Numbered from the stretch's first letter, positions 32,096 to 41,282 are shown. The stretch is 64,000 nucleotides of DNA from Shouchella clausii (GCF_002250115.1 NZ_CP019985.1:3224001-3288000), one strand, 5' to 3'. The notes: a model not told the origin generated them from the letters alone. A program made the numbers and translations.

Positions 32096-33172
32096 TCATT
32101 TTGCTGATGTTTCCTCTTGGGCATTTAAGCGGAACAAACCTGCTTCTATTGCCGAACGGACGGCAATGTAAACAAAAGGCCCTAAAATCAATCCCATGAC
32201 ACCGAAGAATACAAAACCAAAGTACATTGACAGCACGGTTGGCAATGCATTTAAACCAATTGAGTCACCTAAAACTTTTGGTTCGATGATCCGGCGCAAA
32301 ATCAACAGCACGAGGGCGAGCACCATCAATTGAATGCCCATTGCCGTATTCCCAAGTATGATAGCGACCAAGCCCCATGGTACTAGAATAAGGGCAGGCC
32401 CGACATACAATGGAATAATGTCGACTACCCAAATCAAAATCGACATAATCAAGGCAGAGCTGGGAGCAATAAATAATAAGCTGATATAACAGGCTAGGAA
32501 GACGCCGATGCTTAAAATAAATTGCGCTTTCCAATAGCCTAAAAACACTTTGCCCATTCGTCGAAAAACGAATTGTAGTTTTTGTGACGTTTCGTCTTTA
32601 AATAAATTGAACGTGTTGCTGAGCAAACGCGGCAAATCAAGGCTAAATAAGAAAAGGGTGATGATGTATACAAGAGTAACAAACAGCAAGTTAGGGATCG
32701 ATTGGAGCCACGCTGCAATCGTTGTAATGACTGTGGCTGTAAACCCCAGCACGGCATCAACAGCTGTCTCAGAAAGGCGTTGCAGTTCTGCGACAATGGC
32801 CGCTCCTTGAGGAATACGGTCCAACGTATCCGTGAAGTCACTAATTAGCTTGTCAGCGAACTGCTGGATTTCAAATGCATATTGGGGCAGCTGTAATGTC
32901 CAACCATAAATAGATTCAATTAAATAGCGAACCGTTATGTATAAAAGAGCACCACTGACAAACAAAAAGCCCAAAAACACAATCGTCACCGGCAAGAGCC
33001 GTTTTTCTTGTTTCATTTTCCTCTGTACAAACTTGACAAATGGCTCAAACACCATCGCTGTCAGCAGCGCCAGCAAAATCGGCATAAACGCTGAAAGATT
33101 AAAGTAGACAAATAATCCAGCGGCTGCAATGATTACAATCAAAAAGATTTTCTTCATGAGTGAACGGTTCAA
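32096..33172 (-). CDS. AI-2E family transporter (PerM/YtvI-like)
   Basis: 358 residues with seven to eight membrane segments, the usual pair at each end (residues 8-30 and 30-50; 210-340 in a cluster) and a soluble loop in the middle (about 80-150). Conserved family segment PLYVGPALILVPWGLVAI and KVLGDSIGLNALPTVLSMY. The family exports small molecules or sodium; the substrate is not known. TTG start with GGAGG 10 bases ahead. Confidence 0.85.
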   Translation of the reverse strand: MNRSLMKKIFLIVIIAAAGLFVYFNLSAFMPILLALLTAMVFEPFVKFVQRKMKQEKRLLPVTIVFLGFLFVSGALLYITVRYLIESIYGWTLQLPQYAFEIQQFADKLISDFTDTLDRIPQGAAIVAELQRLSETAVDAVLGFTATVITTIAAWLQSIPNLLFVTLVYIITLFLFSLDLPRLLSNTFNLFKDETSQKLQFVFRRMGKVFLGYWKAQFILSIGVFLACYISLLFIAPSSALIMSILIWVVDIIPLYVGPALILVPWGLVAIILGNTAMGIQLMVLALVLLILRRIIEPKVLGDSIGLNALPTVLSMYFGFVFFGVMGLILGPFVYIAVRSAIEAGLFRLNAQEETSAK

Positions 33173-33355
33173 CTATTGAAAACCTCCTACGCATACAAAA
33201 CAAATGGAAAGTGTTCCTAGATATGAGAACATCCTTTTTAAAAAAGAATGATGCCGGACAAAGGTGCCCCTTTCCATTATAGCTTAAACCGTCCAATCTA
33301 AAAACGAAAAGCACTGGAATCACGCAGAAAATTTTTTTGGCTGTTTCGTTAGCAC

Positions 33356-33437
33356 AAAAGCCCTTTTGAAAGGGCTCAGACTGTAGACAAATGCTCCCAT
33401 ATTTCGTTGTTTGGCAAGCGTTTTCTATCAGTCTGAG
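33356..33437 (-). other. Structured repeat element with terminator (copy A)
   Basis: On the minus strand: CTCAGACTGATAGAAAACGC pairs with GCATTTGTCTACAGTCTGAG (ends TCAGACTG/CAGTCTGA), directly followed by the terminator hairpin AGCCCTTT-CA-AAAGGGCT and TTTTG. It starts 7 bases after the CopC-domain gene stop codon. Related copies at 35.7 and 37.0 kb. Confidence 0.7.
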
Positions 33438-33443
33438 GCATTT

Positions 33444-34019
33444 TTATGATTTGCGTTTGCGTGAAACGGTAAAAATGACGAGCGCTACAATAAAAAGGCC
33501 AGCAATAATGATAGAAAGCCAAAGCACAGACGTGCCAGCTGTGTTCGTTTCTTCTTCTTCTGGTCCACTTGCTTCGTGGTCACGATCTTGCTTCACTTCG
33601 TTTTCGTTTGCGGCATTTTCTTCCGCTGTACTTTCATCTTCAGGAGTTGTTTCTTCCTCTGCATTTACTTGAAACGAAAAAGATCCATCCAAAGAATGGC
33701 CGTCGTCGCCAATGTTTTGCCACTCGACTGTGTATGCCCCATTGCTTAGAGGTTCCTGTAATATCGCTGTCATCGATGTGTTGTCTACATCAATCGACTC
33801 GATCGCTGCCTCTTCATCTGTGTCGGTGTTTGTGATCGTCATATCCGCTGTGCCAATCCCGCCATCGAAAGTAACGTGGATTTCCGTAACAGGTTCATTG
33901 ACTTCTTCGTTTTCACCAGGCGTTGATGATTGAAAATGGGAGTGCGCCCCGGCTGTGAGTGGAAAAGCAAACAATGGCAACAACAGAAAAATTGCAAGAC
34001 TTAACCGTTTAAAAAACAT
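33444..34019 (-). CDS. CopC-domain protein with C-terminal membrane anchor
   Basis: 191 residues from ATG at 34019 (GGAGG ahead). Signal peptide 1-27 ending AGAHSHFQS, so mature His1 could ligate copper as in CopC/PcoC; a cupredoxin-like domain follows (EIHVTFDGGIGTADMTI ... WQNIGDDGHSLDGSFSFQV). Then a Glu/Thr-rich linker and a C-terminal membrane helix followed by RKRKS. Probably a membrane-anchored extracellular copper-binding protein. The fused CopD or YcnJ-type transporter domain is absent. Confidence 0.85.
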   Translation of the reverse strand: MFFKRLSLAIFLLLPLFAFPLTAGAHSHFQSSTPGENEEVNEPVTEIHVTFDGGIGTADMTITNTDTDEEAAIESIDVDNTSMTAILQEPLSNGAYTVEWQNIGDDGHSLDGSFSFQVNAEEETTPEDESTAEENAANENEVKQDRDHEASGPEEEETNTAGTSVLWLSIIIAGLFIVALVIFTVSRKRKS

Positions 34020-34110
34020 GTAAGAATATCCTCCATTCATCTTTAAGTGCGATGCTAGTATAACAAGAAATTGTGAGCACTTAATGAAATTAGCCGTTGT
34101 TTATAAATTG

Positions 34111-34123
34111 TTCACAATGTGAA
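34111..34123. promoter_or_regulatory. Palindrome between divergent genes
   Basis: TTCACA-A-TGTGAA is a perfect inverted repeat about 90 bases upstream of the CopC-domain gene, with ATTGTGAGCAC at 34070 as a partial second copy. Could be a regulator site; which regulator is unknown. Confidence 0.4.
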
Positions 34124-34294
34124 TGGGAACAACATCTTGTATACAAACGAGGCTAGTCATGCTGCTTGATAAATAGTATAGACAAATTTTCACCCGTTCA
34201 TAAGGGACTGTGCTTCTGTCAGCCGCCAATCTCCTGTTCACATAAACGGTTGTTTTTACGCGCAAGCTAATTCCATCTGGATCGGAAAGGGGAC

Positions 34295-34495
34295 ATGTCT
34301 GTGAAACGGCATTGGGTGGTTGCAGCGGTTGTGTCTTTCTATTTGACTGTCAAGTGGGCAAGCCGAAAGGAGGCAATCCAACGACAGGCGGTGCCTCGCA
34401 ACGAAGAATTTTCAAATGAGTTTTACCCGCTGGACAGCGATGGGCTAGTGACTAGCTCGCACATTGGGAAGTTGCTACGGCAACTCTTGCAATAG
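34295..34495 (+). CDS. Small hypothetical protein, 66 residues
   Basis: ATG behind AAAGGGGAC. A short N-terminal hydrophobic stretch (VVAAVVSFYLTVKWA) then a soluble, charged part ending GKLLRQLLQ. May be a membrane-anchored peptide. No family recognised. Confidence 0.6.
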   Translation: MSVKRHWVVAAVVSFYLTVKWASRKEAIQRQAVPRNEEFSNEFYPLDSDGLVTSSHIGKLLRQLLQ

Positions 34496-34555
34496 CCTCG
34501 TCCACTAGATCATGTTAAAATGAAGCCGTACATTTTGTTAAGAGAGGTTTTTGCC

Positions 34556-35656
34556 ATGAACACCATCTGGAAGAACATAACCGACTATTTGATTGAGTTT
34601 CCGTGGATGAACCTGCTCACAGCAATCGGGATATTTCTTATTTTTCTCGTGTTTCGCAAACTATTCACGAAGTATTTGTTTAAAGTCATTTTAGCGACTG
34701 CTAAAAAAACCAATGTGCCTCTTTTAACGCAGCTGCTCCTTTCGTTTGAGCGGCCGTTGCGTGTTTTTTTTATCGTGATCGGCACCTACGTTGCTTTAAA
34801 ATCATGGGGCATTGATATGAAAGAACAGCTTTTATTGAACCGAATTTATGGCAGTGTGTTGATTGTGCTTGGCGGCTGGGGGCTCTATAATTATGTTTCC
34901 ACTCATGGGACGTTTATGGCGTTTGCCAAACAAAAATTGCATTTAAGAGACGACCATATGCTCATTCCTTTTATTTCAAACATTCTTCGTTTCGTAGTGA
35001 TTGCTTTGACAATCGTTGCTTGCTTGTCAGCGATGGGCGTGAACGTAAACGGATTTATCGCTGGCCTAGGTCTTGGTGGATTAGCATTTGCGTTAGCTGC
35101 CCAAGAAACGGTTGCCAATTTGTTCGGCGGTGTTGTTATTATTATGGAAAAACCTTTTAAAAAAGGGGATTGGATTTCTACGCCATCTGTTGAGGGTGTT
35201 GTAGAAGACATCACGTTTCGCAGCACGAAAATCCGCACATTTGCGGATGCGGTTGTGATTGTCCCAAACAAAACGTTGTCTAACGAAGCAATTACGAACT
35301 GGTCGGAAATGAATATGCGGCGTGTAAACTATTCGATAGGCGTCGGACAAGAAGCAACAAGATTCGAGTTGCAAAGAGCAGTTGAGCAGATTCGCGAACT
35401 GATTCTTAACCATCCTGGCGTTGTCCAAGATACAGTCATGGTTTATTTTGATGAATTTGGTGAATCAAGCTATAACATTTTTGTGTATTACTTTACGAAA
35501 ACGGTCGCTTGGTCTGAATGGCATGAGATTAAACAGGAAATTAACTACGATATTCTCGATATTTTAAGGGACGAAGGAATATCCGTCTTAAAGCCAATTG
35601 TTGTGTTGGACCAACAAGACGATGAACAGTTCCAAAAAGCTGGCGAATCATCTTAG
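34556..35656 (+). CDS. MscS family mechanosensitive channel (YhdY-like)
   Basis: 366 residues from ATG at 34556 (AGAGAGG 8 bases ahead). Four membrane segments in the first 190 residues, then the pore helix with GLGLGGLAFALAAQETVANLFGG and the beta domain (GDWISTPSVEGVVEDITFRSTKIR ... VVIVPNKTLSNEAITNWS). Opens on membrane tension to release osmolytes. A second MscS gene (ykuT-like) lies at 41.6 kb. Confidence 0.9.
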   Translation: MNTIWKNITDYLIEFPWMNLLTAIGIFLIFLVFRKLFTKYLFKVILATAKKTNVPLLTQLLLSFERPLRVFFIVIGTYVALKSWGIDMKEQLLLNRIYGSVLIVLGGWGLYNYVSTHGTFMAFAKQKLHLRDDHMLIPFISNILRFVVIALTIVACLSAMGVNVNGFIAGLGLGGLAFALAAQETVANLFGGVVIIMEKPFKKGDWISTPSVEGVVEDITFRSTKIRTFADAVVIVPNKTLSNEAITNWSEMNMRRVNYSIGVGQEATRFELQRAVEQIRELILNHPGVVQDTVMVYFDEFGESSYNIFVYYFTKTVAWSEWHEIKQEINYDILDILRDEGISVLKPIVVLDQQDDEQFQKAGESS

Positions 35657-35663
35657 CCGAACG

Positions 35664-35750
35664 GATAGAGAACGCTTGGAGCCAAGGGGAACAATAAAGG
35701 ATGCGAGCGTTCGTCTACAGCTGAAACCTTGCCTAACAGCAAGGTTTTTA
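35664..35750 (+). other. Structured repeat element with terminator (copy C)
   Basis: TAGAGAACGC (35666-35675) pairs with GCGTTCGTCTA (35707-35717, one bulged base); the motif TTCGTCTACAGCTGAAA (35710-35726) runs into the terminator AACCTTGC-CTAACA-GCAAGGTT-TTTA (35725-35750). Begins 8 bases after the MscS gene. Compared with copy A, one pair is A-T there and G-C here, and a C-A mismatch in copy A is C-G here. Confidence 0.7.
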
Positions 35751-35871
35751 GCTAGATTCCTTTGCCAAAGGGCGTTTTAGCGTTTTCTCTTTCTTTCGTG
35801 ACGAGAGTTCGTTATAATGAAAAGGCAATCATTCGTGACGTAATCTGAAAAAGAGGAGGGGCCTGGCTGCG

Positions 35872-35910
35872 ATGCCAGGTGTATCTTTGTATGAAGTATG
35901 TCAACATTGA
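35872..35910 (+). CDS. Possible upstream ORF overlapping the HD-GYP gene start
   Basis: 12 codons (ATG at 35872) with AGAGGAGGGG 10 bases ahead, the best ribosome site of the region; it overlaps the start of the next gene (35891) by 20 bases in another frame. The ATG lies in the loop of a CCTGGC/GCCAGG hairpin (35862-35879). It may couple or limit translation of the downstream gene. Confidence 0.4.
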   Translation: MPGVSLYEVCQH

Positions 35911-36907
35911 AGATGTTTTGCCTGGCGCATCCCTTGGGAAAGAGATATTTTCCATGGACGGCCAGGTTCTGTTAAGTAAAGGGGCTTCTTTAACAGCTAA
36001 CCATATTGCAAGATTGCGAAAATTTGGTGTCCATTTAGTGCCCCTTGATCTTCCAGAGGAAAGTGATCCTGAGGAGGAAGAAGCGTCTCCTAAAACGCAA
36101 ATCGATTCTATTTTTGAAGATTCCCTGCGTTTTATTGGCAATGGGGAAGAGGAGTGGAAAGAGCGTGTGTTAGCGGTGATGGAAAAAGTAGTGGAAACCG
36201 CCAAGGCACAGGAATTTCTTCAGTTTATTCGGAACGGAAGCGATTCCCTTTATGCCCACTCGCTTATGGTTGGCCTTATTTCGACTACAATCGGCGCCCG
36301 GCACGGGTATTCAGATAAAAAGCTCGAGCAACTGGCGATTTCTGCCCTGCTTCATGATATCGGAAAAGTGCTGCCTGCATCCTATGACGAGCCTGGCGTT
36401 TTGCATGGGTCAGACCATACGTGGAGAGGATACAACTTTTTGAAAACGGTAGCTGAGTTCGGGAAAGTTGTCGCCCATGTGGCCTTATGCCACCATGAGG
36501 ACTTTTCGCAAACAGGCCATCCCCGCAAAGTGGCTGCTTCGGCTGTCCATGAATTTGCGCAAATTGTGGCGATTGCCAACGCATTTGACCATTTGACGCA
36601 CCGTCGTGACGGAGAAGCATTGATGGAGCCTGGAGAAGCATGCGAATTTATGTTGGCTTTTACGAATAAACGTTTTAGCCATGTGTTTATGAATGACTTT
36701 TTGCGGAGTGTGGCCCTTTATCCGACTGGAAGCCAAGTCGTGTTGTCCAACGGCTTGCACGGCATTATTGTAAGCCAAAATAGCGGTTTGCCACAACGCC
36801 CTGTTATTCATATTTTGCATACGAATAACGGTGGACAGCAAATCACTGTGCAAACGATTGATTTGGCACAAGAGAATACGGTGTTTATTGAGGAAATTAT
36901 TTCTTAA
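35891..36907 (+). CDS. HD-GYP-like domain protein
   Basis: 338 residues from ATG at 35891 (AGGTG ahead). An N-terminal DUF3391-like part (KYVNIEDVLPGASLGKEI ... SKGASLTANHIARLRKFGV) and an HD domain from about residue 110: HS in YAHSLMVGL, catalytic pair in ALLHDIGK and the third ligand region HVALCHHEDFSQTGHPRK. The GYP signature HHE-x2-DG-x-GYP is degenerate (GHP here, DG missing), so c-di-GMP phosphodiesterase activity is uncertain. Family members hydrolyse c-di-GMP. Confidence 0.85.
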   Translation: MKYVNIEDVLPGASLGKEIFSMDGQVLLSKGASLTANHIARLRKFGVHLVPLDLPEESDPEEEEASPKTQIDSIFEDSLRFIGNGEEEWKERVLAVMEKVVETAKAQEFLQFIRNGSDSLYAHSLMVGLISTTIGARHGYSDKKLEQLAISALLHDIGKVLPASYDEPGVLHGSDHTWRGYNFLKTVAEFGKVVAHVALCHHEDFSQTGHPRKVAASAVHEFAQIVAIANAFDHLTHRRDGEALMEPGEACEFMLAFTNKRFSHVFMNDFLRSVALYPTGSQVVLSNGLHGIIVSQNSGLPQRPVIHILHTNNGGQQITVQTIDLAQENTVFIEEIIS

Positions 36908-36925
36908 ACGAAACGTGTTCGTTCG

Positions 36926-37125
36926 AGTGTGTTGCTAACAACGTTGGCAACACACTCAGACTGAGCGCTTATGGCGAGGGGAGATGCGAAGAAACGTGTA
37001 TACGGGCAATACGTTTTCTTGCGTGTGGAACAACTGTTCTAAAGCATAAGAGCGAGGCAAATGGCGATCTATGCCCGTGTTTGCCTACAGTCTGAAACGG
37101 ACGTTTTCGTTCGTTTTTTGTTTTT
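36926..37125 (+). other. Structured element with terminator upstream of the AEC gene (copy B)
   Basis: After an 11-base-pair hairpin (GAGTGTGTTGC/GCAACACACTC at 36924-36956) comes CTCAGACTGAG (36955-36965) paired with CAGTCTGA (37088-37095). Inside are pairings CTTATG/CATAAG and AAGAAACGT/ACGTTTTCTT. Then TTTGCCTACAGTCTGAA runs into the terminator ACGGACG-TTTT-CGTTCGT-TTTTTG (37097-37125), ending 16 bases before the AEC start. Confidence 0.65.
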
Positions 37126-37140
37126 AAGGAAGGTGTTTTA

Positions 37141-38037
37141 ATGGGGATTTTTTTGCAAGTTGTATTGCCCGTATGTTCTATTTTTGCGGCTGGTTTTTTG
37201 TTGCAGCGGGCATTTATGCTCGACATACGTTCAGTGTCAACTGTAGCGATTTATATTATGACGCCGTGCCTTGTTTTTCGTACTTTTTACACTGGCGATC
37301 TTGACGCCCAATATGCCTATATGGCCTTGTTTGCCCTTCTCCTGCTAGCGTCGTTAATTGTTATTACAAAAGGGTATGCAAAACTGCGCAAACTAAGTCT
37401 CAGCGAAGAAAGCGGGATGATCTTAGCAACTTCCTTTATGAATGTGGGAAATTACGGAACGCCGATTATTTTATTTGCTTATGGCGAGGGTGCCTTTGAC
37501 CTCGCTGTTTCGTTTATGGTGTTGCAATCGATTATCATGAATATTTTCGGCGTTTATTACGCAGCCAGAGGCAAAGCCGCTATGAAAGGGGCCGTATTAG
37601 CGGTTTTGAAAATGCCAGCAACGTACGCAACGGTCCTAGCGCTCGGATTAAATGTAGGTGGCGTCGCACTCCCGCCAAACCTTTTTCAACCTATTGATAT
37701 CGTCGCGGAGGCGGCCATTCCGACGGTAATGTTAATTTTAGGGATGCAACTAGCAATGATCCCACTGCGTGGATTTGCGTGGGAAAAGCTGACCGTTGCG
37801 ACGATCATACGGATGGCGATTTCCCCTATTGTTGCGTTTGTGATCGTATCCTTTTTGCCTATTAGCGATATCCTTAGCAAAGTGTTGATTATATCGGCGG
37901 CAATGCCAAGCGCGGCCACAATCGTGATGTATGCGGTCCAGTTTGATTCAGAACCAAAGCTTGTTTCCTCGATTACGCTCGTCACCACACTTGTCAGCTT
38001 GTTTTCACTGACGTTCTTTCTAGCGATTTTAAGCTAG
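37141..38037 (+). CDS. AEC family transporter (auxin efflux carrier type)
   Basis: 298 residues, about ten membrane segments, N-terminal QVVLPVCSIFAAGFLLQR and C-terminal SKVLIISAAMPSAATIVMYAVQF as in the family (malonate, malate or similar carboxylate permeases; YwkB/MleP type in bacteria). Proton-coupled export or import, substrate unknown. ATG at 37141 behind AAGGAAGGTG. An intrinsic terminator lies between the upstream element and the start, so expression needs readthrough or a promoter inside the short gap. Confidence 0.85.
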   Translation: MGIFLQVVLPVCSIFAAGFLLQRAFMLDIRSVSTVAIYIMTPCLVFRTFYTGDLDAQYAYMALFALLLLASLIVITKGYAKLRKLSLSEESGMILATSFMNVGNYGTPIILFAYGEGAFDLAVSFMVLQSIIMNIFGVYYAARGKAAMKGAVLAVLKMPATYATVLALGLNVGGVALPPNLFQPIDIVAEAAIPTVMLILGMQLAMIPLRGFAWEKLTVATIIRMAISPIVAFVIVSFLPISDILSKVLIISAAMPSAATIVMYAVQFDSEPKLVSSITLVTTLVSLFSLTFFLAILS

Positions 38038-38097
38038 TCCATTGCAATTTTAAGCGTGACACTTTATCATAATGACAGAACAAAGGAGGCTACATAC

Positions 38098-38820
38098 ATG
38101 AAAATGATGGATGCAAACGAAATTATTGAGTTTATTTCTAAATCTGAAAAGAAAACTCCTGTAAAAGTTTACATAAAGGGTCAACTTGACAACCTTTCCT
38201 TTGGCGAAGGCGTGCAGTCATTTGTGAATGGCAACACGGGCGTGGTCTTTGGCGAATGGAGCAAGATTGAAGCTGTCCTTAACGAAAATGCTGCGTTGAT
38301 TGAAGATACTGTTGTCGAAAATGACCGCCGCTATTCGGCGATTCCGCTCCTCGATTTAAAAGGGGTAGAAGCACGAATTGAACCAGGCGCCATTATCCGC
38401 GACCAAGTGGAAATTGGAAAAGGTGCCGTTATTATGATGGGGGCAAGCATTAATATTGGCGCTGTCATTGGCGAAGGCACAATGATTGACATGAATGCTG
38501 TCCTTGGCGGCCGCGCGACTGTCGGGAAAAATTGTCATGTAGGCGCTGGTGCCGTGTTGGCCGGTGTCATCGAGCCACCATCTGCTTCTCCTGTCATCAT
38601 TGAAGACGGCGTTGTCATCGGCGCAAATGCCGTCATTTTAGAAGGCGTCCGTGTAGGCGCCGGCGCTGTGGTAGCAGCTGGTGCGATTGTAACAGAAGAC
38701 GTTCCTGCCAACACAGTCGTTGCTGGGACGCCAGCACGCGTGATTAAAGAAATTGATGAGAAAACAAAAGGCAAAACGGAAATAAAGCTGGAGCTTCGCC
38801 GTTTAAATGAAGACCAATAA
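38098..38820 (+). CDS. dapH: Tetrahydrodipicolinate N-acetyltransferase
   Basis: 240 residues from ATG at 38098 (AAAGGAGG ahead). N-terminal domain about 1-90, then a left-handed beta-helix of hexapeptide repeats ([20 protein letters not shown] onward) and the extension ending ELRRLNEDQ. Uses acetyl-CoA to acetylate tetrahydrodipicolinate in the acetylase branch of diaminopimelate/lysine synthesis. Followed by a terminator, then an aminotransferase and dapL. Confidence 0.95.
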   Translation: MKMMDANEIIEFISKSEKKTPVKVYIKGQLDNLSFGEGVQSFVNGNTGVVFGEWSKIEAVLNENAALIEDTVVENDRRYSAIPLLDLKGVEARIEPGAIIRDQVEIGKGAVIMMGASINIGAVIGEGTMIDMNAVLGGRATVGKNCHVGAGAVLAGVIEPPSASPVIIEDGVVIGANAVILEGVRVGAGAVVAAGAIVTEDVPANTVVAGTPARVIKEIDEKTKGKTEIKLELRRLNEDQ

Positions 38821-38831
38821 CGTATCGTGTG

Positions 38832-38860
38832 CAGCTTTGCCCTTTAGGCAAAGCTGTTTT
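38832..38860 (+). terminator. Terminator between dapH and the aminotransferase gene
   Basis: CAGCTTTGCC (38832-38841) pairs perfectly with GGCAAAGCTG (38847-38856), loop CTTTA, then TTTT. It would reduce transcription from dapH into the next gene. Confidence 0.8.
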
Positions 38861-38883
38861 CATAAAAAAGGAGTGGATTGGTA

Positions 38884-40098
38884 GTGGACTGGATTGCGCG
38901 GGATAAAGCGGCGATTATGGGAACGTATGGGCGGTTGCCCCTTGTTATAGACCGGGGAGAAGGCAATTATTTAATCGATGAGAACGGCAAATCCTATTTA
39001 GATTTAATTACAGGTCTTGCTGTCAATGTAATTGGCCACTCTCACCCTGAAGTAGTAAAAGCCCTTCAAGAACAAGGCCAAAAATTTCTGCATATTTCCA
39101 ACTTGTATGTAAACAAACCGGCGGTTGAGCTTGCCGAACAACTAAGTGAGGCTACGCTTGGCGGCAAAGTGTTTTTTGCGAATTCCGGCGCTGAAGCGAC
39201 AGAGGCAGCTGTTAAGTTGATCCATAAATGGAGCATCGCACAACAAAAGACAGCGAAACGAGGCATTGTCGTTTTAAAAAATAGTTTTCACGGCCGAACG
39301 TTAGGCGCGTTAAAACTAACACGGCAAAAAGGCGTCTACCAAGACTTTCCGAAACATGATTTGCCTGTCTATGAAGTGGAGAGGGAAAATGTCGATGAGT
39401 TGCAAGCAGTCATCAAAAAGAACAAGCCTGCTGCGCTGCTTATGGAACCGGTGCTTGGCTCAGGGGGAGTCATCCCATTATCCCATTCATTTTTGCAAGA
39501 AGCACAGGCTTTATGTAAACAGGAGAATGTGTTATTTTGCATGGACGAAATCCAAACAGGCATGGGGCGTACAGGCAAGTTGTTTGCCTACATGCACGCC
39601 GACTTAAGCCCTGACGTCGTCCTTTTTGCAAAAGGAGTAGGCGGAGGGCTGCCGCTTGGTGGCATCATTGTCAAGCAGGATTGGAGCGGGTTGTTTGCCC
39701 CTGGTGACCATGGGACGACGTTTGCTCCTTCGCCATTAAGCTGTGCACTCGGCCTTGCCGTGCTCCGTGTTCTCCAGCAACAAGGCATCCTCGCCGACAG
39801 CCAACAAACAGCAGCCTACTTGCATGATACATTAACAAAGTTGCAACAGGAATTTCCAAGCATTTTAGAAGCGTTACGCGGCAAAGGGATGATGATTGGC
39901 TTGCCGACAAAATTAACGGCGGAAAACACGAAAAAACTTCAACAAATGATGATGGAACAAGGCGTGCTCATTGACGTCACCCAACAAACGATCGTTCGTT
40001 TGCTTCCGCCGCTTACGCTTACTAAAGCCGAAGTCGACACGTTTGCTGGCCACTTTCGCAACGCATTGGTGCAAATTGACGGAGTGGTGGCAACATGA
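38884..40098 (+). CDS. Class III PLP aminotransferase (ArgD-like), probable N-acetyl-DAP aminotransferase
   Basis: 404 residues from GTG at 38884 (AAGGAGTG ahead; TTG at 38878 is too close). Fold type I class [26 protein letters not shown], the PLP-Asp region [15 protein letters not shown] and Schiff-base Lys in [15 protein letters not shown]. Resembles acetylornithine aminotransferase. It stands between dapH and dapL and overlaps dapL by 4 bases, so it may be the acetyl-DAP aminotransferase (B. subtilis uses the class I enzyme PatA/DapX). The alternative is acetylornithine transamination. Confidence 0.8.
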   Translation: MDWIARDKAAIMGTYGRLPLVIDRGEGNYLIDENGKSYLDLITGLAVNVIGHSHPEVVKALQEQGQKFLHISNLYVNKPAVELAEQLSEATLGGKVFFANSGAEATEAAVKLIHKWSIAQQKTAKRGIVVLKNSFHGRTLGALKLTRQKGVYQDFPKHDLPVYEVERENVDELQAVIKKNKPAALLMEPVLGSGGVIPLSHSFLQEAQALCKQENVLFCMDEIQTGMGRTGKLFAYMHADLSPDVVLFAKGVGGGLPLGGIIVKQDWSGLFAPGDHGTTFAPSPLSCALGLAVLRVLQQQGILADSQQTAAYLHDTLTKLQQEFPSILEALRGKGMMIGLPTKLTAENTKKLQQMMMEQGVLIDVTQQTIVRLLPPLTLTKAEVDTFAGHFRNALVQIDGVVAT

Positions 40099-41219
40099 AG
40101 ATGACCGATCTCATTCACATACGCCGTGCTTTTCATCAAATTCCTGAACTCGGCTTTAAAGAATTTAAAACACAGCAACTCCTTTTAGACACCATTTCGA
40201 ACATGGAACAAACACGACTGCAAATCAAAACGTGGAAAACAGCCGTGTTCGTCCGGGTCGAAGGCAGAAAAGATTATACGATTGCCTATAGAGCCGATAT
40301 GGACGGGCTTCCTATTACAGAGGAAACAGGCTATTCATTTGCCTCTAAGCATGAAGGAGCGATGCATGCCTGTGGGCATGACTTCCATATGACGATTGCC
40401 CTTGGCTTGCTAGACCATTTTGCCAGCCACGAACCAGAATGCCATTTGCTGTTTATTTTTCAACCGGCAGAAGAAGGGCCAGGAGGAGCAAAACCGATTA
40501 TAGAGGCAAATGTACTAGGTGCTTGGCAGCCTGATGAAATTTATGCCCTCCATATTGACCCGAACCTTGCTGTCGGGTCAATCGCCACAAAACCGGGGCT
40601 ATTGTTTGCGAATACATCTGAGCTTTTTATTGATTTTCAGGGCAAAGGCGGGCATGCCGCTTATCCTCATACAGCGAATGATATGGTGGTTGCTTGTGCC
40701 CATTTTGTTACACAAGCGCAAACGGTAGTCGCGCGCAACATTGATCCTCTTGATTCAGCAGTCGTAACACTCGGCGTAATAGCAGGCGGCACGAAACAGA
40801 ATGTCATTGCTGCAACGGCCCGGTTAGAAGGGACGATCCGGACGCTGTCGATGGCATCAATGGAAGCGGTCAAAACCAGGCTTGAAGCGATTGCTGCTGG
40901 TATAGAGGCAAGTTTTGCGTGCAAGATTGCGATTGATTACGGCGCCAATTACTGCGAAGTCTACAATGATCCGGAATTGGCAGAAGCGTTTGCCGCTTTT
41001 TCGAAAACAAGAAAAGGCATTACGTTTGTAGAGGCAGAAGAAGCAATGACAGGGGAGGATTTTGGCTACTTTTTAAAACGATACCCTGGCGTCATGTTTT
41101 GGCTTGGCGTTGATAGCCAGTACGGCTTGCATGATAGCCGCCTGCAACCAAGAGAGGAAGCAATTGGTATTGCCATCGAGCATATGGTCGCCTTTTTAAG
41201 CGCAAAAAAGCCCCGCTAA
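40095..41219 (+). CDS. dapL: N-acetyldiaminopimelate deacetylase
   Basis: 374 residues, M20D amidohydrolase: [14 protein letters not shown] (Cys/His metal site), [10 protein letters not shown], the dimerisation domain [16 protein letters not shown] and C-terminal [15 protein letters not shown]. Removes acetate from N-acetyl-LL-diaminopimelate, the last step of the acetylase branch before epimerisation. Start ATG overlaps the stop of the aminotransferase (ATGA), so the two are coupled. Confidence 0.93.
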   Translation: MKMTDLIHIRRAFHQIPELGFKEFKTQQLLLDTISNMEQTRLQIKTWKTAVFVRVEGRKDYTIAYRADMDGLPITEETGYSFASKHEGAMHACGHDFHMTIALGLLDHFASHEPECHLLFIFQPAEEGPGGAKPIIEANVLGAWQPDEIYALHIDPNLAVGSIATKPGLLFANTSELFIDFQGKGGHAAYPHTANDMVVACAHFVTQAQTVVARNIDPLDSAVVTLGVIAGGTKQNVIAATARLEGTIRTLSMASMEAVKTRLEAIAAGIEASFACKIAIDYGANYCEVYNDPELAEAFAAFSKTRKGITFVEAEEAMTGEDFGYFLKRYPGVMFWLGVDSQYGLHDSRLQPREEAIGIAIEHMVAFLSAKKPR

Positions 41220-41282
41220 AGCATGGTATAAAACCTTCGTTTGCAGCGCATACTAATGTGGAAATGAACGAGGGGGTGCCAT

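Noticed and set aside
37686-37988. Minus-strand ORFs antisense to the AEC, MscS and dapH genes
   Set aside because: They are shadows of strongly coding plus-strand genes and show no start signals.
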